A stretch of DNA of 64,000 bases, taken from the NCBI GenBank assembly GCA_963734725.1, contig CAVTIX010000014.1:186001-250000 (forward strand), read 5' to 3'. Both the position numbers and the translations under genes were made by a program. This document shows positions 8,123 through 17,651 of this stretch, one piece after another; position 1 is the stretch's first letter; every line of letters begins with the position of its first letter. The stretch comes from DASXKD01 sp963734725 (GTDB lineage Bacteria > Actinomycetota > Actinomycetes > Streptosporangiales > Streptosporangiaceae). The notes beneath the pieces were generated by a model. That model made no database searches. It had not been told where the DNA came from and worked only from the letters and a program-made list of their open reading frames with translations.

Positions 8123-9739
8123 TCACGAAGAGCGCGCCCGCCCCGGCGTGGGCCTGAGCGCGACGTTGATCAACTCAGCAAGGCCGAACTCTCCGCCGCG
8201 GGTGAAGTCCGTGATCGGCGTAAACGGGGTACCGCCGCGCAGGTGGTCCGTGTGGAGGTACGACGTGCGGTCGCCGTTAAGCAGGGCGGCGAACACACCG
8301 GCGACGATCCTGCCCCCCACGGGCCCGAGCTTGATGGAGATGTCGCCATTGCGCACGCCGGTGCCTTTCTTCCAGGACGTCGCCTGTGCTTCGGCCAGGA
8401 TGTAGGCCCACAGGGGGGCATTACCGGCGAAGCCCTCGGCGATGTGCACGAGGGGCTGCTGCGGGTCTGTGTCGGTCTTGTCGGTCTTGGCGAGTGCCCT
8501 TCCGATCATCAGGTCCTTGTCGGGAATCACCGGCTCATGGAGTGCCTCGGCCACCGCCTGCCCGGAAGGGAGCCTGAAGGTCAGGCCGCGTTCGAGGTTG
8601 CGCAGCGCCAGTATCGACGGGTCGGAGGCGATCTGGGGGGGCAGGTCGTGGAGCGGGCTCACCAGACTGGTATCGATCTTGTACGCCTTCTGTGGCTCGC
8701 GGGCTATTGGGTCATACAGCGGTGCTATGCCCCTGGGCTCCGGTGTGTGCTCGATGTCGATGAAGAACTGCCAGTCGATGGCCCAGTCGGTTGGGATCGG
8801 ACGGAATCCCCGAAGATCGGCCGCGTCGTCGATGTGCGCTGTGCCGTCCCCCGGGAGGAAGATCGGCCGGCGCTCGATGGTCGTGTTGAGCCGGTACAGG
8901 GGGCGGATCATGGAGTGCCCGAACCGGTAGGCGGCCACGGAAAATTCCACCGGCATGAGCCTGAGGCGGTTCTCAACCCCGGGCAGCCTGGGGGTGGGCA
9001 TGTGGAAGTCGGCGAAGACGCTCCGGTACGTGTCGCCGTTGACGACCATCGGCAGGAAGTCGGTGACCAGCAGCCACTGGTAGTGCCACCGGACCTGATT
9101 GCGGACTTGGTCGAAGGTGACGTTTTTACCCAGGTAATCGGCGACCTGGTTGTGGAACCGAAGGAAGACGGCGTGAAGCTGCGCCACGATGCGGTTCTCG
9201 TCGTTGCGCGGATCGCCGATGAGCGCCCGGCCATTCGGCCCGCGGGGCAGGTCGCGGGCATCTGGGTCGAAGGGATTGCCGGACAGCGGTTCGCCCAGCA
9301 GCATGTGGATGCCGTCCGCGGCGTACAGGTAGGGCTGGTCGTCCGGCCCGCGCCCGTAAAGGTTGTCAAGGTCGAAGCGCGGCGTGCGGAAATCCGCCAG
9401 GACGTTGAGCTGCTTGCCGGTCAGGGCTTCCCGCAGCCGGGACGTGGGGTCGAAGGTGAGGTCGTGGTCGGTGAACTGGCCCAGGTAGGTGTAGGCGGCC
9501 GGTATCTCCGGATCCTCTTCGGGATCGCGCTTGCCCTCTCGTACGGGCCTGGGCTCCGGCTCCGCGGTCATCGCGTCAGCCAGCCGCCGGAGATCATCCT
9601 GCTCGAACTCAGCGCTCTCCAGGTCCGGGAGCAGCCTGATAAAGCGGCCGGCTGCCACCGTGCCGAATTGATCGTCCTCGAGTGGGTCCCACTCGCCGTT
9701 GCGCTGTCCCCACCATGTGCCGTGATAGAGCCCCGTCAT
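8123..9739 (-). CDS. Animal-type haem peroxidase
   Basis: 538 residues, peroxidasin/myeloperoxidase-like bacterial haem peroxidase. Distal motif TYLGQFTDHDLTFD has the canonical Q-x3-H-D (Gln88, His92); the proximal haem His is His275 in EFSVAAYRFGHSMIRPLY. Unlike the plus-strand dioxygenase-like protein, the distal His is kept, so normal peroxidase chemistry is expected. ATG at 9739 has a strong GGAGGGAG site; an in-frame extension upstream to 10111 would run into the preceding gene and is rejected. No signal peptide. It is the last gene of a minus-strand unit behind the SARP regulator and a small protein, and converges on the lipase gene. Confidence 0.88.
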   Translation of the reverse strand: MTGLYHGTWWGQRNGEWDPLEDDQFGTVAAGRFIRLLPDLESAEFEQDDLRRLADAMTAEPEPRPVREGKRDPEEDPEIPAAYTYLGQFTDHDLTFDPTSRLREALTGKQLNVLADFRTPRFDLDNLYGRGPDDQPYLYAADGIHMLLGEPLSGNPFDPDARDLPRGPNGRALIGDPRNDENRIVAQLHAVFLRFHNQVADYLGKNVTFDQVRNQVRWHYQWLLVTDFLPMVVNGDTYRSVFADFHMPTPRLPGVENRLRLMPVEFSVAAYRFGHSMIRPLYRLNTTIERRPIFLPGDGTAHIDDAADLRGFRPIPTDWAIDWQFFIDIEHTPEPRGIAPLYDPIAREPQKAYKIDTSLVSPLHDLPPQIASDPSILALRNLERGLTFRLPSGQAVAEALHEPVIPDKDLMIGRALAKTDKTDTDPQQPLVHIAEGFAGNAPLWAYILAEAQATSWKKGTGVRNGDISIKLGPVGGRIVAGVFAALLNGDRTSYLHTDHLRGGTPFTPITDFTRGGEFGLAELINVALRPTPGRARSS

Positions 9740-9869
9740 CTCGCTCCCTCCCGGGCGGCGCCGGACAGCCGGGTTGGGCGGCGGCCGCCCTGCCGGGCGG
9801 TTCTGCGGGGGTTCTCCTGCCGTTGCCGCCTTCCCGGCAGGCCAGTGGCGTGCCGGGTAACATGGCCTG

Positions 9870-10370
9870 CTAGCCGGCGGGGGGTTCGGGAGATCCGTCT
9901 TGGGCCGCCTGACCGGCATACTCCGCATCGGATCCTGATTGATTGCCCTCCTGTGTGTCTGAATAGCTGTCCGGCCCCGCCACTCCTTTAAGCCTGCCCC
10001 ACACCGAGCCCACCCCGGCGAGACTAGGCAATACCCCCGTCTGCTGGGCCGGTCCCTCTCCCAACACGGTGAGCCAGACCTTTGCCACCCGCACGAAAAC
10101 CATGACATCATCGCCCTGCTGGAATGCAGGCGCTGTGGGGGCCGGCTTGGCTGTGACCGTCAGGTGCGAAGTTCGGCCGAGCTTTGCGTTAATCTTTTGG
10201 AATTCATTGATGGTAGCGTAGGCGCCGTGATTCTGCGCTACGTAGCCAGATATTTCGACGGATTCATTAGGCATAAAAGCATCGACCTCAATGCTAACCT
10301 GGATGTTATTTTCGGGGTCGATGATCTCTACCTGGGTGGCCCTCGTGGGTGACTGATTACCGTTAGGCAT
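9870..10370 (-). CDS. Hypothetical protein between regulator and haem peroxidase
   Basis: 166 residues, family not recognised. The first 110 residues read as a compact beta-domain (VEIIDPENNIQVSIEVDAF, VEISGYVAQNHGAYATINEF, DDVMVFVRVAKVWLTV); the tail is Gly/Ser/Gln/Pro-rich and probably disordered. The 5' half of the gene has visibly lower GC than its neighbours, which may point to a foreign origin. ATG with AAAGGA 7 bp upstream, 12 bp after the regulator stop, so co-transcription with the regulator and the haem peroxidase is likely. Confidence 0.7.
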   Translation of the reverse strand: MPNGNQSPTRATQVEIIDPENNIQVSIEVDAFMPNESVEISGYVAQNHGAYATINEFQKINAKLGRTSHLTVTAKPAPTAPAFQQGDDVMVFVRVAKVWLTVLGEGPAQQTGVLPSLAGVGSVWGRLKGVAGPDSYSDTQEGNQSGSDAEYAGQAAQDGSPEPPAG

Positions 10371-10382
10371 AGTGCAATCCTT

Positions 10383-13300
10383 TCAGGCGTGTACGTAGCG
10401 GGTAAGGTATCGGCGTGATTCGCGAGATCCTGGCAGGTTGCCTTTGCGCCGGTAGAGGTCAAGGGCCTGAAGGCCGGCGTCGTGCGCTTCTGTGAGCCGG
10501 CCGGCCGCGGCCAGGACATGAGCGAGGTCGAGCAAGGTATCGGCGCGCTCGCTCAGCAGGTCGGACTGTGCGGCGAGCGCTGCTGCCGAGCGGGCGAGTT
10601 CCTCCGCCTCGCGGTACTGGCCACGGTCGGCGAGGATCCTGGCTGTCACCCCTTGGCCGACAGCCTGGGCGGACACATCCTCGTCGGCCCCGACTTCCCG
10701 GCTTATCGCGGTCAAGTGGATGGCTTCGTCGTACCGCTCTGGACCTTGCGCCGCGATGACTCTGGCCAGTTTCGCTGCCGTGGTGCCCAGGAGGCGCCTC
10801 TCGCCCATCTGGGCAAGGCGTTCATATTCGCGGCGAAGGTGCACCTCGGCGGTCGCCGGATCATCGGCGAGCATGGCAACGAGGGCGGCCGGCTGGGTCA
10901 TCGCCGCCGTGATCGTGGGACCGAGGGCGTCCACGAGGGCTTTCGCGCTATCGAGCGCTGCGTGTGCCGCTGTGGCGTTGTCCCGCATCGCGTAGAGGCC
11001 GGCCAGGTGCATGAGAATGAGGGCCGTTCCGAGGGGGTGGTTTCCGATCTCATCGAGGTAGTCTTCACATCGCTGTATCCCTTTCTGCGCGGGTGTGGGG
11101 CCCCAAAGCGCTGCCGAGGCGAGCCAGGTGAGAATGTCGGCCAGTTGCCTGCGGTCGTTCACCTTGCGCGCATAGTCAGCGGCGCGCAGCCAGGCATATT
11201 CGGCCGCGCCCGATCTGGAGTGGTCCCAGTGCAGCGCGGCCTCGAGCTGCAAGGTGTTGCAGATTCCCCGATCGTCCTGGCTTGCCTCGAACTCGCTCCG
11301 CAATTCGGGAAGCGCTCGGGCGATGTCGATTGCTGCCTCACCCGGGTTCACCCTGAGGTGCAGCAAAAGGGCCTCAACCTGGGCATGGGCGTACTGGCGG
11401 TCGTCGCCGTTGGCAGCGGTGATCCGCTGAGCGTGGTCGAGCGTTGCCTTTGCCTTCTCGAACTGCCCCGCTTCGATGAGCGCCGCGCCCAGGCTGGTGT
11501 AGAGACGCCCTAGGGTCGGATCGTCACCCGGAAGGAGCGCGGCCGCGCGGTCCAGGAGGTTCACCGCAGCGACGTCGTCACCGCGGTCATGCGCGGCGCG
11601 CCCGGCAGTGTCGAGGTACGCGGCGGCCCGGAGCGACAGCGCGGCGGACTGGGCGTCAGCGAGCCAAAGTTCGTTGCGGTAGCGGACCGACTGTTCGAGG
11701 TGGTACCCGAGGATCTCCGAACGACCCGGGAACGGGTCCGAGAAGATGGCCTCGAGCGAGTCGGCGTAGCGGTGGTGCAACTCGGCTCGAAGGGACTTGG
11801 GGATCGAGCGGTAAGCCGCCTCGTGGATGAGGATGTGCCGGAAGCTGTACTCCTCATGGGGGTTTCTGCCGGGCCCGCGTTGCACCAGGCCCTTGGCGAG
11901 GAGGGTCTGGAGGTTGCGGCTGAGCGGCGCGCGCGCCTCGGCCGGGAGCAGTTCCCGGATTTCCCGCTCGCCGAAGTCCTTGCCGACGATGGCGGCCCGG
12001 ACCAGGACGCTGCTGGCGCCCGGCCCAAGGCGCTGCAGACGTGCCGACAGCAGAGCCTGAATCGTGGGCGGCAGCGCCGGCCGGATGTCACGTCCGCTCT
12101 GCTCGCTGAGGGAGACCGCCAGTTGCTCCAGGTACAGCGGATTGCCGCCAGCGGTGTCGATGAGCCGCGCCCGGGTGGACGGGGTGATGCGATGATCCGC
12201 TGACAGCGAGTCAAGGAGCGCTGCGGCCGGGTCCTCGCCGAGCGGCGTGAGATGGATGGACGCTGCCCTGTCCGCCTCGGCCGCCCACGCTGGGCGGTGG
12301 TCGAGCAGTTCCGGGCGGGCTATGCAGACCACCACGATCGGTGATCGCCCGGCCTGAAGGCCGAGCGATTCCACCAGGTCGAGGAAGGTCGGTTCGGCCC
12401 AATGCAGATCCTCCAAGACGACTAGCAACGGCCGGCGCCGCGCGAGCGCTTCCAGAAACCGGCGGACGGCCCAGAAGATCTCCGCGGCGGCCGTGCTGCC
12501 CTGGTTACCGGGGCCGAGAGCGCCGTGAAGTTGTTCGGCAACGGCCGCCGCGTCCGGCTCGCCGTCGAAGAGGGCCTTGATGCTTTCCGGTGAGTCGCCG
12601 CCGCCGACTTGGCGGATCACCTCTTGCAGCGGCCGGAACGTGATGCCCTCGCCATAGTGGAGGCACCGGCCAGTGAGAACGTGCGCTTTACCGCCCAGCC
12701 GCTCGGCGAACTCCTGGACCAGCCGCGTCTTCCCGAGGCCTGCCTCGCCGGTCACAGTGACGGTCATGGTGACTCGGTCGCGGACTGCCCTGGCGTATGC
12801 GGCCTCCAGGCGGCGCATCTCTTCGTCGCGGCCCACCAGCGGCGCATCGAGACGGACCGCCAGGGGACGCACGCCGGCGTGAGCGGACCGCAAGAGGAAC
12901 CGATCGGAGCCGACGCTGTCGGTATCGATGGCTCCAGCGGTGAGCTGCTGAGTCTGCGGGCCGATTATGATCTCGCCGGGCTCGGCGGCCTCCGCGAGCG
13001 TCGCCGCCCGGGCGCCCACGTCTCCCGCGAACCCAAGCGGGCCAGGCCCGCCGACCAGGGCCTCGCCTGTCGCCAGGCCGAAGCGGTACACGAGGCGGGC
13101 GCCGTAACGGCGCGGCAAGGTGCCCGCCTCCACGGTGAGCGCCTCGCGCACTTCCAGGCTGGCGCGCACCGCCCGGAGGGCGTCGTCCTCGTGCAGGGTG
13201 GTGACACCGAAAACGCCCATCAGATGCTCGCTATCGCTGGACGCCAGCCTTCCGCCGTGCCGCTCGAGCACGGTGGTCAGGCCCGCGACCACGTGCTCGT

Positions 13301-14159
13301 TCACCACGCCGTGGGTTTCCGGGTCCAGCGCCACACCTGAGCTGGGCGCTACCTGCAACGCGACACAGAGCACCGTCACCGGCCTGCGAGCCTGCAGCGT
13401 CCCACCGGTGGCTGACCCGGGTGTGAGGACCGGGTCGTGGCGCAAGATCGCCGTCTCGAGTTCGCGGAGCGCCGATGACGGTTCCAGCCCCAGCTCTTCC
13501 ATCAGAGTGCGGCGGAGCTCGCGGTAGACCTCAAGGGCCTCGGTCTGACGGCCGCTGCGGTAGAGGGCGAGCATGAGCTGGCCGCGAAGACGCTCCCGGA
13601 GGGGATGGTCAGCCACCATGCGGCCCAGCTCGGCCGTGAGCGCGGCCGCCGAACCTAGCGCCAGGTGCGCATCGTTCCGTTCTTCAAGGCAAGCCAGTTG
13701 CAGTTCTTCCAGCCTGGCGATCTCGGCCTGCGCGAAGGGCTCGTAGCGGAAATCGGCCAGCGGCGGGCCACGCCAGAGCGTCATCGCCTGGTCGAGCAGT
13801 TGCACCGCCTCTGCCGCGGCCCCCGCGGCGAGGGCGTCACGGCCCTCGAAGATGAGCTGCTCGAATTGGGCGACGTCGAGTTCCGCCGGGAAGACTCGCA
13901 GCACGTAGCCCGGCCCCATGGTGATGAGGCGGCCCGGTGGCAGCACCCTCCGCAGCCGTGAGATCGCCGCCTGCAGAGCGTTCGCCGCGGCGGGCGGCGA
14001 GTCCTCGCCCCACAGATCGACCAGAAGCTGCTCGCTGGGCACGACCTCGTTTGCGTGCAACAGCAGAGCAGCCAGCACAGCGCGCTGCCGGACGCCGCCG
14101 ATCGCAATCTGTCGGCCGCCGTCCTCGAGGTGGAACGGGCCGAGGATTCGTACCCGCAT
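10383..14159 (-). CDS. SARP-type giant regulator with cyclase-like, AAA and TPR domains
   Basis: 1258 residues. Order: OmpR-like winged helix (1-95), BTAD (100-245; ends VYRELRRTLMEELGLEPSSALRELE), a degenerate class III nucleotide-cyclase-like domain (about 258-430; RRPVTVLCVALQ, HGGRLASSDSEHLMGVFG, RFGLATGEALVGG), a P-loop ATPase (VGRDEEMRRLE; Walker A GEAGLGKT at 471-478; Walker B LLVVLEDLHWAE) and TPR-like helices to the end. The cyclase part has lost the metal Asp pair I would expect (VTVLCVALQ where VTVLFADL is usual), so it is probably a sensor remnant. GGGGGAGG before the ATG. Likely activates its own unit including the haem peroxidase (inference). Confidence 0.88.
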   Translation of the reverse strand: MRVRILGPFHLEDGGRQIAIGGVRQRAVLAALLLHANEVVPSEQLLVDLWGEDSPPAAANALQAAISRLRRVLPPGRLITMGPGYVLRVFPAELDVAQFEQLIFEGRDALAAGAAAEAVQLLDQAMTLWRGPPLADFRYEPFAQAEIARLEELQLACLEERNDAHLALGSAAALTAELGRMVADHPLRERLRGQLMLALYRSGRQTEALEVYRELRRTLMEELGLEPSSALRELETAILRHDPVLTPGSATGGTLQARRPVTVLCVALQVAPSSGVALDPETHGVVNEHVVAGLTTVLERHGGRLASSDSEHLMGVFGVTTLHEDDALRAVRASLEVREALTVEAGTLPRRYGARLVYRFGLATGEALVGGPGPLGFAGDVGARAATLAEAAEPGEIIIGPQTQQLTAGAIDTDSVGSDRFLLRSAHAGVRPLAVRLDAPLVGRDEEMRRLEAAYARAVRDRVTMTVTVTGEAGLGKTRLVQEFAERLGGKAHVLTGRCLHYGEGITFRPLQEVIRQVGGGDSPESIKALFDGEPDAAAVAEQLHGALGPGNQGSTAAAEIFWAVRRFLEALARRRPLLVVLEDLHWAEPTFLDLVESLGLQAGRSPIVVVCIARPELLDHRPAWAAEADRAASIHLTPLGEDPAAALLDSLSADHRITPSTRARLIDTAGGNPLYLEQLAVSLSEQSGRDIRPALPPTIQALLSARLQRLGPGASSVLVRAAIVGKDFGEREIRELLPAEARAPLSRNLQTLLAKGLVQRGPGRNPHEEYSFRHILIHEAAYRSIPKSLRAELHHRYADSLEAIFSDPFPGRSEILGYHLEQSVRYRNELWLADAQSAALSLRAAAYLDTAGRAAHDRGDDVAAVNLLDRAAALLPGDDPTLGRLYTSLGAALIEAGQFEKAKATLDHAQRITAANGDDRQYAHAQVEALLLHLRVNPGEAAIDIARALPELRSEFEASQDDRGICNTLQLEAALHWDHSRSGAAEYAWLRAADYARKVNDRRQLADILTWLASAALWGPTPAQKGIQRCEDYLDEIGNHPLGTALILMHLAGLYAMRDNATAAHAALDSAKALVDALGPTITAAMTQPAALVAMLADDPATAEVHLRREYERLAQMGERRLLGTTAAKLARVIAAQGPERYDEAIHLTAISREVGADEDVSAQAVGQGVTARILADRGQYREAEELARSAAALAAQSDLLSERADTLLDLAHVLAAAGRLTEAHDAGLQALDLYRRKGNLPGSRESRRYLTRYVHA

Positions 14160-14338
14160 CGTCCGCCTCCCCCGGCTGTCAGCGGACTGTCAGTGCCCGG
14201 AACCCATTGTCGAACTATGCGGCATGGAAGACAAGCGCGTTTCCCGCGCCTGGCGCTCCGAAGGTCACACGACGGCTGCGGTTCCGGAACTGGACCCAGC
14301 AATCTCGCAAACCCCAGCGGATCCAAAGAGGAGCTCCA

Positions 14339-14968
14339 ATGAAATCGGAGACAACTACCAAATCCGCGCTCGCTCTTGGTCCGGGAGAACTTGTTGCCGG
14401 AGTCCGGGCCGGAGATGAGTCGGCCTGGCGCGCCATGACTGAGCAATATGAGCCGCTGCTGCGGTGGCTCGCACGCTGGTGCGGGCTCTCGGCCGATGAC
14501 GCCGATGACGCCGTCCAGATCACCTGGCTGCGCTGCCTGGAACACATCGACCAGCTCACCGACGCCGGTCGGCTGAACAACTGGCTGGTTACCATTTGCC
14601 GTCGTGAATGCATCCGGCTCGCCACCAAGGCGCGGCGGGATGTACTGCTCAGCGAGCCAGACATGACACGGCTGATCGACGACAGACAGCACGGACGCGA
14701 TCCAGGCGCCGAGGTCGCGCTCCATGACCAATGCAATCGTCTCTACTACGCCATCATGGCCCTGCCCGAGCGGCAGCGGGTAATACTCGTCGAACTGCTG
14801 AGGCGAGAAGATCAGAGCTACCTTGACCTCTCCCGTCGTCTTGGCCTCCCGGTGGGGAGCATTGGGCCGACCCGTCAGCGTGCGGTTACCCGGCTGCGGC
14901 TCGATCCTCGGATAGCCGATCTTTCGTCAGGGTATTCTGACCGTCGCCTCCAGGCGCAGAGCGCGTGA
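14339..14968 (+). CDS. ECF-type RNA polymerase sigma factor
   Basis: 209 residues. Sigma region 2 (YEPLLRWLARWCGLSADDADDAVQ then ITWLRCLEHIDQL) and region 4 (LPERQRVILVELLRREDQ, then LSRRLGLPVGSIGPTRQRAVTRLR). The C-terminus ends soon after region 4, so there is no extra sensor domain. ATG has AGAGGAG at good spacing; the frame is open far upstream but only because it crosses the divergent regulator. No anti-sigma gene follows. It diverges from the SARP regulator across 179 bp, so the two regulators may share a control region. Confidence 0.88.
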   Translation: MKSETTTKSALALGPGELVAGVRAGDESAWRAMTEQYEPLLRWLARWCGLSADDADDAVQITWLRCLEHIDQLTDAGRLNNWLVTICRRECIRLATKARRDVLLSEPDMTRLIDDRQHGRDPGAEVALHDQCNRLYYAIMALPERQRVILVELLRREDQSYLDLSRRLGLPVGSIGPTRQRAVTRLRLDPRIADLSSGYSDRRLQAQSA

Positions 14969-15180
14969 TGTAATGCGGCCGGCGCGACGCTGACCTATCT
15001 ATGAGGCCTCAGCCATGGATGCCCGATTACATGTCGCCTATCGAGATATGTACGCAAGTCAATCGCCGCTCGGCCCGGCCTGACCCCTTTCAGGTGCCAG
15101 CGCCCGGCTGATCCGGCCCCGCCTGAACCCCGCGCGCCGCCTGGCACGAGCCGGGCGGCGCCCGGTCCAGGCCTGGCAAC

Positions 15181-15209
15181 CCGCCTCCGGACTGTGGACC
15201 GGGAGGCGG
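15181..15209 (+). terminator. GC-rich hairpin ahead of the importer operon
   Basis: CCGCCTCC pairs with GGAGGCGG around a 13-base loop, followed by a short CTTTGCC. It lies about 50 bp before the importer's first start. It could end stray transcripts from the sigma-factor side or act in the leader. The U-tract is weak. Confidence 0.35.
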
Positions 15210-15257
15210 CTTTGCCCTATGGTGCCCTAATACCTCTTGGTGGGGGTGAGGTTGGGC

Positions 15258-16358
15258 GTGGCTGACCTGTACAGTGACCAGGCGTTCGACGTCGAGCTTC
15301 GTGCGGTGACGAAACGGTTCGGCTCGCTGACCGCGGTCAACGCCGTCACCCTGAAGGTGCACAAGGGCGAGTTCCTGTCACTCCTGGGGCCGTCCGGCTG
15401 CGGCAAGACCACCTCGCTGCGGCTGATCGCCGGCTTCGAGCAGCCAGACGAGGGCGAGATCTTGATCGGCGGCAGGGACGCGGCCGACGCCCCGCCGTAC
15501 AAGCGCGACGTCAACACCGTATTCCAGCACTACGCGCTGTTCCCGCACATGTCCGTGCTGGACAACGTTGGGTATGGGCTCAAGCAGCACAAGCTCGACA
15601 AGCCGCAGCGTTACGCCAAGGCCCGTGAGGCGCTCGAACTGGTGCGCATGACGGGCCGGGAGAGCGCCCGGCCCTCGATGCTCTCCGGCGGCCAGCAGCA
15701 GCGTGTCGCGCTTGCCCGGGCGCTGGTGATGAACCCGCGGGTGCTGCTGCTGGATGAGCCCCTGGGCGCGCTGGACCTGAAGCTGCGGAAGGAGATGCAG
15801 ATCGAGCTGAAGCGCATCCAGCATCGGGTCGGCATCACCTTCATCTACGTCACCCATGACCAAGAGGAAGCCCTCTCCATGTCGGACCGGGTGGCGGTGA
15901 TGTCCAATGGAGTTATTGAGCAGCTCGACGAGCCGCGCACGATCTACGACCGGCCGCTGACCCCGTTCGTGGCGGACTTCATCGGGGACATGAACTTCCT
16001 CGACGGGGAGGTCGCCGAGGCTGCCGATGGGGGCTTTGCCATCGACACCGGCGCGGGCATTGTCGTGCGCGGCCGCGGCGACGCGGCCAAGGGCACGCGC
16101 GTGCGTGTTGGTCTTCGCCCCGAGCGCATCGCGGCCACGCCCGGCGCCTCGGGCGGAACCGCCAACTCGGCCACCGCCGAGGTGATCACCAAGATGTACC
16201 TGGGCGACCAGATCCAGATCGTGGCCAAGCTCGCCGACGGGCGCAACGTCCTGGTGCGTGAACAGCGCGCCAGCGCCCACTCCACGCTCGACACGATCAA
16301 CCCGGGGAACCAAATAGCTCTCAGCTGGGACGAAACCGCCCCGCTGCTCCTCGGCTAA
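15258..16358 (+). CDS. potA: ABC importer ATPase, PotA/spermidine-putrescine type
   Basis: 366 residues. Walker A GPSGCGKTTS, Q-loop FQHYALFPHMSV, signature LSGGQQQRVALARAL, Walker B VLLLDEPLGALD, switch His in YVTHDQEEA, then a TOBE-like C-terminal domain (RVGLRPERI). These are the marks of the CUT1/PotA importer ATPases. GTG at 15258 preferred: GGGGGTGAGG lies just upstream, while the earlier TTG (15237) has no site. First gene of a potA-D-B-C-oxidase operon. The exact polyamine or amine substrate cannot be read from the sequence. Confidence 0.92.
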   Translation: MADLYSDQAFDVELRAVTKRFGSLTAVNAVTLKVHKGEFLSLLGPSGCGKTTSLRLIAGFEQPDEGEILIGGRDAADAPPYKRDVNTVFQHYALFPHMSVLDNVGYGLKQHKLDKPQRYAKAREALELVRMTGRESARPSMLSGGQQQRVALARALVMNPRVLLLDEPLGALDLKLRKEMQIELKRIQHRVGITFIYVTHDQEEALSMSDRVAVMSNGVIEQLDEPRTIYDRPLTPFVADFIGDMNFLDGEVAEAADGGFAIDTGAGIVVRGRGDAAKGTRVRVGLRPERIAATPGASGGTANSATAEVITKMYLGDQIQIVAKLADGRNVLVREQRASAHSTLDTINPGNQIALSWDETAPLLLG

Positions 16359-16359
16359 A

Positions 16360-16384
16360 CCGCCCTTTCGGCAAACCTGGGCGG
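16360..16384 (+). promoter_or_regulatory. Intercistronic hairpin between importer ATPase and binding protein
   Basis: CCGCCC at 16360-16365 pairs with GGGCGG at 16379-16384. It sits in the 42-bp gap between the two genes without a U-tract. Such hairpins often stabilise the downstream binding-protein mRNA, which must be made in excess (inference). Confidence 0.45.
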
Positions 16385-16400
16385 CTCAAGGGAGGGCCAG

Positions 16401-17651
16401 ATGAACGCTCATAACGATGACCTCAACATTCTCGCGCCGCGCGAGATGAAACCGAAGCTCGACTACCTGCACCGCGAGGTTCAGCGTGCCGCTGGCCACC
16501 GCATCAACCGGCGCGAAGCGCTCGGGCTGGGCGGAATGGCGATCCTGGCTGCGGCGGCAGCAGCATGCGGCGGCACGACGACGACCGGCAGCGGCTCGCA
16601 GAATCCCGCCAGTGGTGGGGCGGCGAATCCGCTCACCCACAAGCCCCTGGAGGACCACCTCGAGATCTACAACTGGTCCGAGTATGACGACCCGTCGACC
16701 TTCACGAAGTTCACCAAGCTGCCGGCCGAGGCAAAGGTCGGGATGACCACCCACGAGACCTTCTATTCGAGCAACGACGAGCTGCTGGCCAAGCTGCACG
16801 CCGGCGGCACCGGTTACGACATCATCGTGCCCAGCCAGAACGCCGTTGCCGAGCTGATACAGGAAAAGGGCCTCATGGCCCTGGACAAGGCGCTGCTGCC
16901 CAACCTCAAGAACCTGGACCCGTCGTTCCTGAAGCCGTCGTACGACCCGACAGGCGACTATCACGTCCTCAAGGACTTCGGCATCACGATGTTCTTCTAC
17001 AACCACAAGATCGTGAACGAGCAGCCGAAGACCATGCACGACTTCTACCTGGCCCTGCCCAAGTACGTGAGCCATGGCCGCACCAACCTGCTGGACGGGG
17101 CCGAGGAAGTGGTGCCGCTCGCGCTGATGTCGCTCGGCCTGAACCCCAATACCACGAGCTCGTCCGACTTCAACCAGGTGAAGTCCTTCCTGCTCTCGAT
17201 CCGCAAGGGCGTCACCACCATCGACTCGTCCGGCTACATCAACGACGCCATCGCCGGCAAGATCATCATGAGCCAGGGCTGGAACGGCGACGTGCGCCGG
17301 ATCGTGCAGGGGCGCAAGAAGTTCGGCGACATCACGGCGGTGATCCCGCAGGCGGCGTCGGAGATCTGGGCGGATAACTGGTGCATCCCGGTGGGCGCGC
17401 CGCACCCGGTGGCCGCGCACGCGTGGATCAACTGGCTGCTCACGCCCAGCACGGCCGTGACCGAGATGAACTACCACAACTACAAGATCCCGATGGCGAG
17501 CGCGCTGGCCCAGCTGCCGCCCGCCCTACGCGATGACCCGATGTTCAACGTGCCCAAGAGCTATACGAACAACTACCACTACATCCTCAACGTCAGCCCG
17601 CAGGTCGTGGAGGCCCGCACCCAGATTTACTCGGAGTTCAAGGCGGCCTGA
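16401..17651 (+). CDS. potD: Polyamine-type ABC substrate-binding lipoprotein (PotD-like)
   Basis: 416 residues. The N-terminus has a twin-arginine region (HRINRREALGLGG) followed by a hydrophobic stretch and a lipobox AAAAC, so it is probably a Tat-exported lipoprotein. The mature part shows the PotD/PotF pattern: LEIYNWSEYDDPSTFTKF, YDIIVPSQNAVAELIQEKGLMALDKALLPNLKNLDP, and the C-terminal NWLLTPSTAVTEMNYHNYKIPMASA. GGGAGG upstream of the ATG. Its stop overlaps the next start (TGATG). Confidence 0.92.
   Translation: MNAHNDDLNILAPREMKPKLDYLHREVQRAAGHRINRREALGLGGMAILAAAAAACGGTTTTGSGSQNPASGGAANPLTHKPLEDHLEIYNWSEYDDPSTFTKFTKLPAEAKVGMTTHETFYSSNDELLAKLHAGGTGYDIIVPSQNAVAELIQEKGLMALDKALLPNLKNLDPSFLKPSYDPTGDYHVLKDFGITMFFYNHKIVNEQPKTMHDFYLALPKYVSHGRTNLLDGAEEVVPLALMSLGLNPNTTSSSDFNQVKSFLLSIRKGVTTIDSSGYINDAIAGKIIMSQGWNGDVRRIVQGRKKFGDITAVIPQAASEIWADNWCIPVGAPHPVAAHAWINWLLTPSTAVTEMNYHNYKIPMASALAQLPPALRDDPMFNVPKSYTNNYHYILNVSPQVVEARTQIYSEFKAA

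Noticed and set aside
8243..9991. A 582-codon plus-strand frame opposite the animal-type haem peroxidase
   Set aside because: No recognisable domains. The minus strand has the haem motifs and a strong ribosome site.
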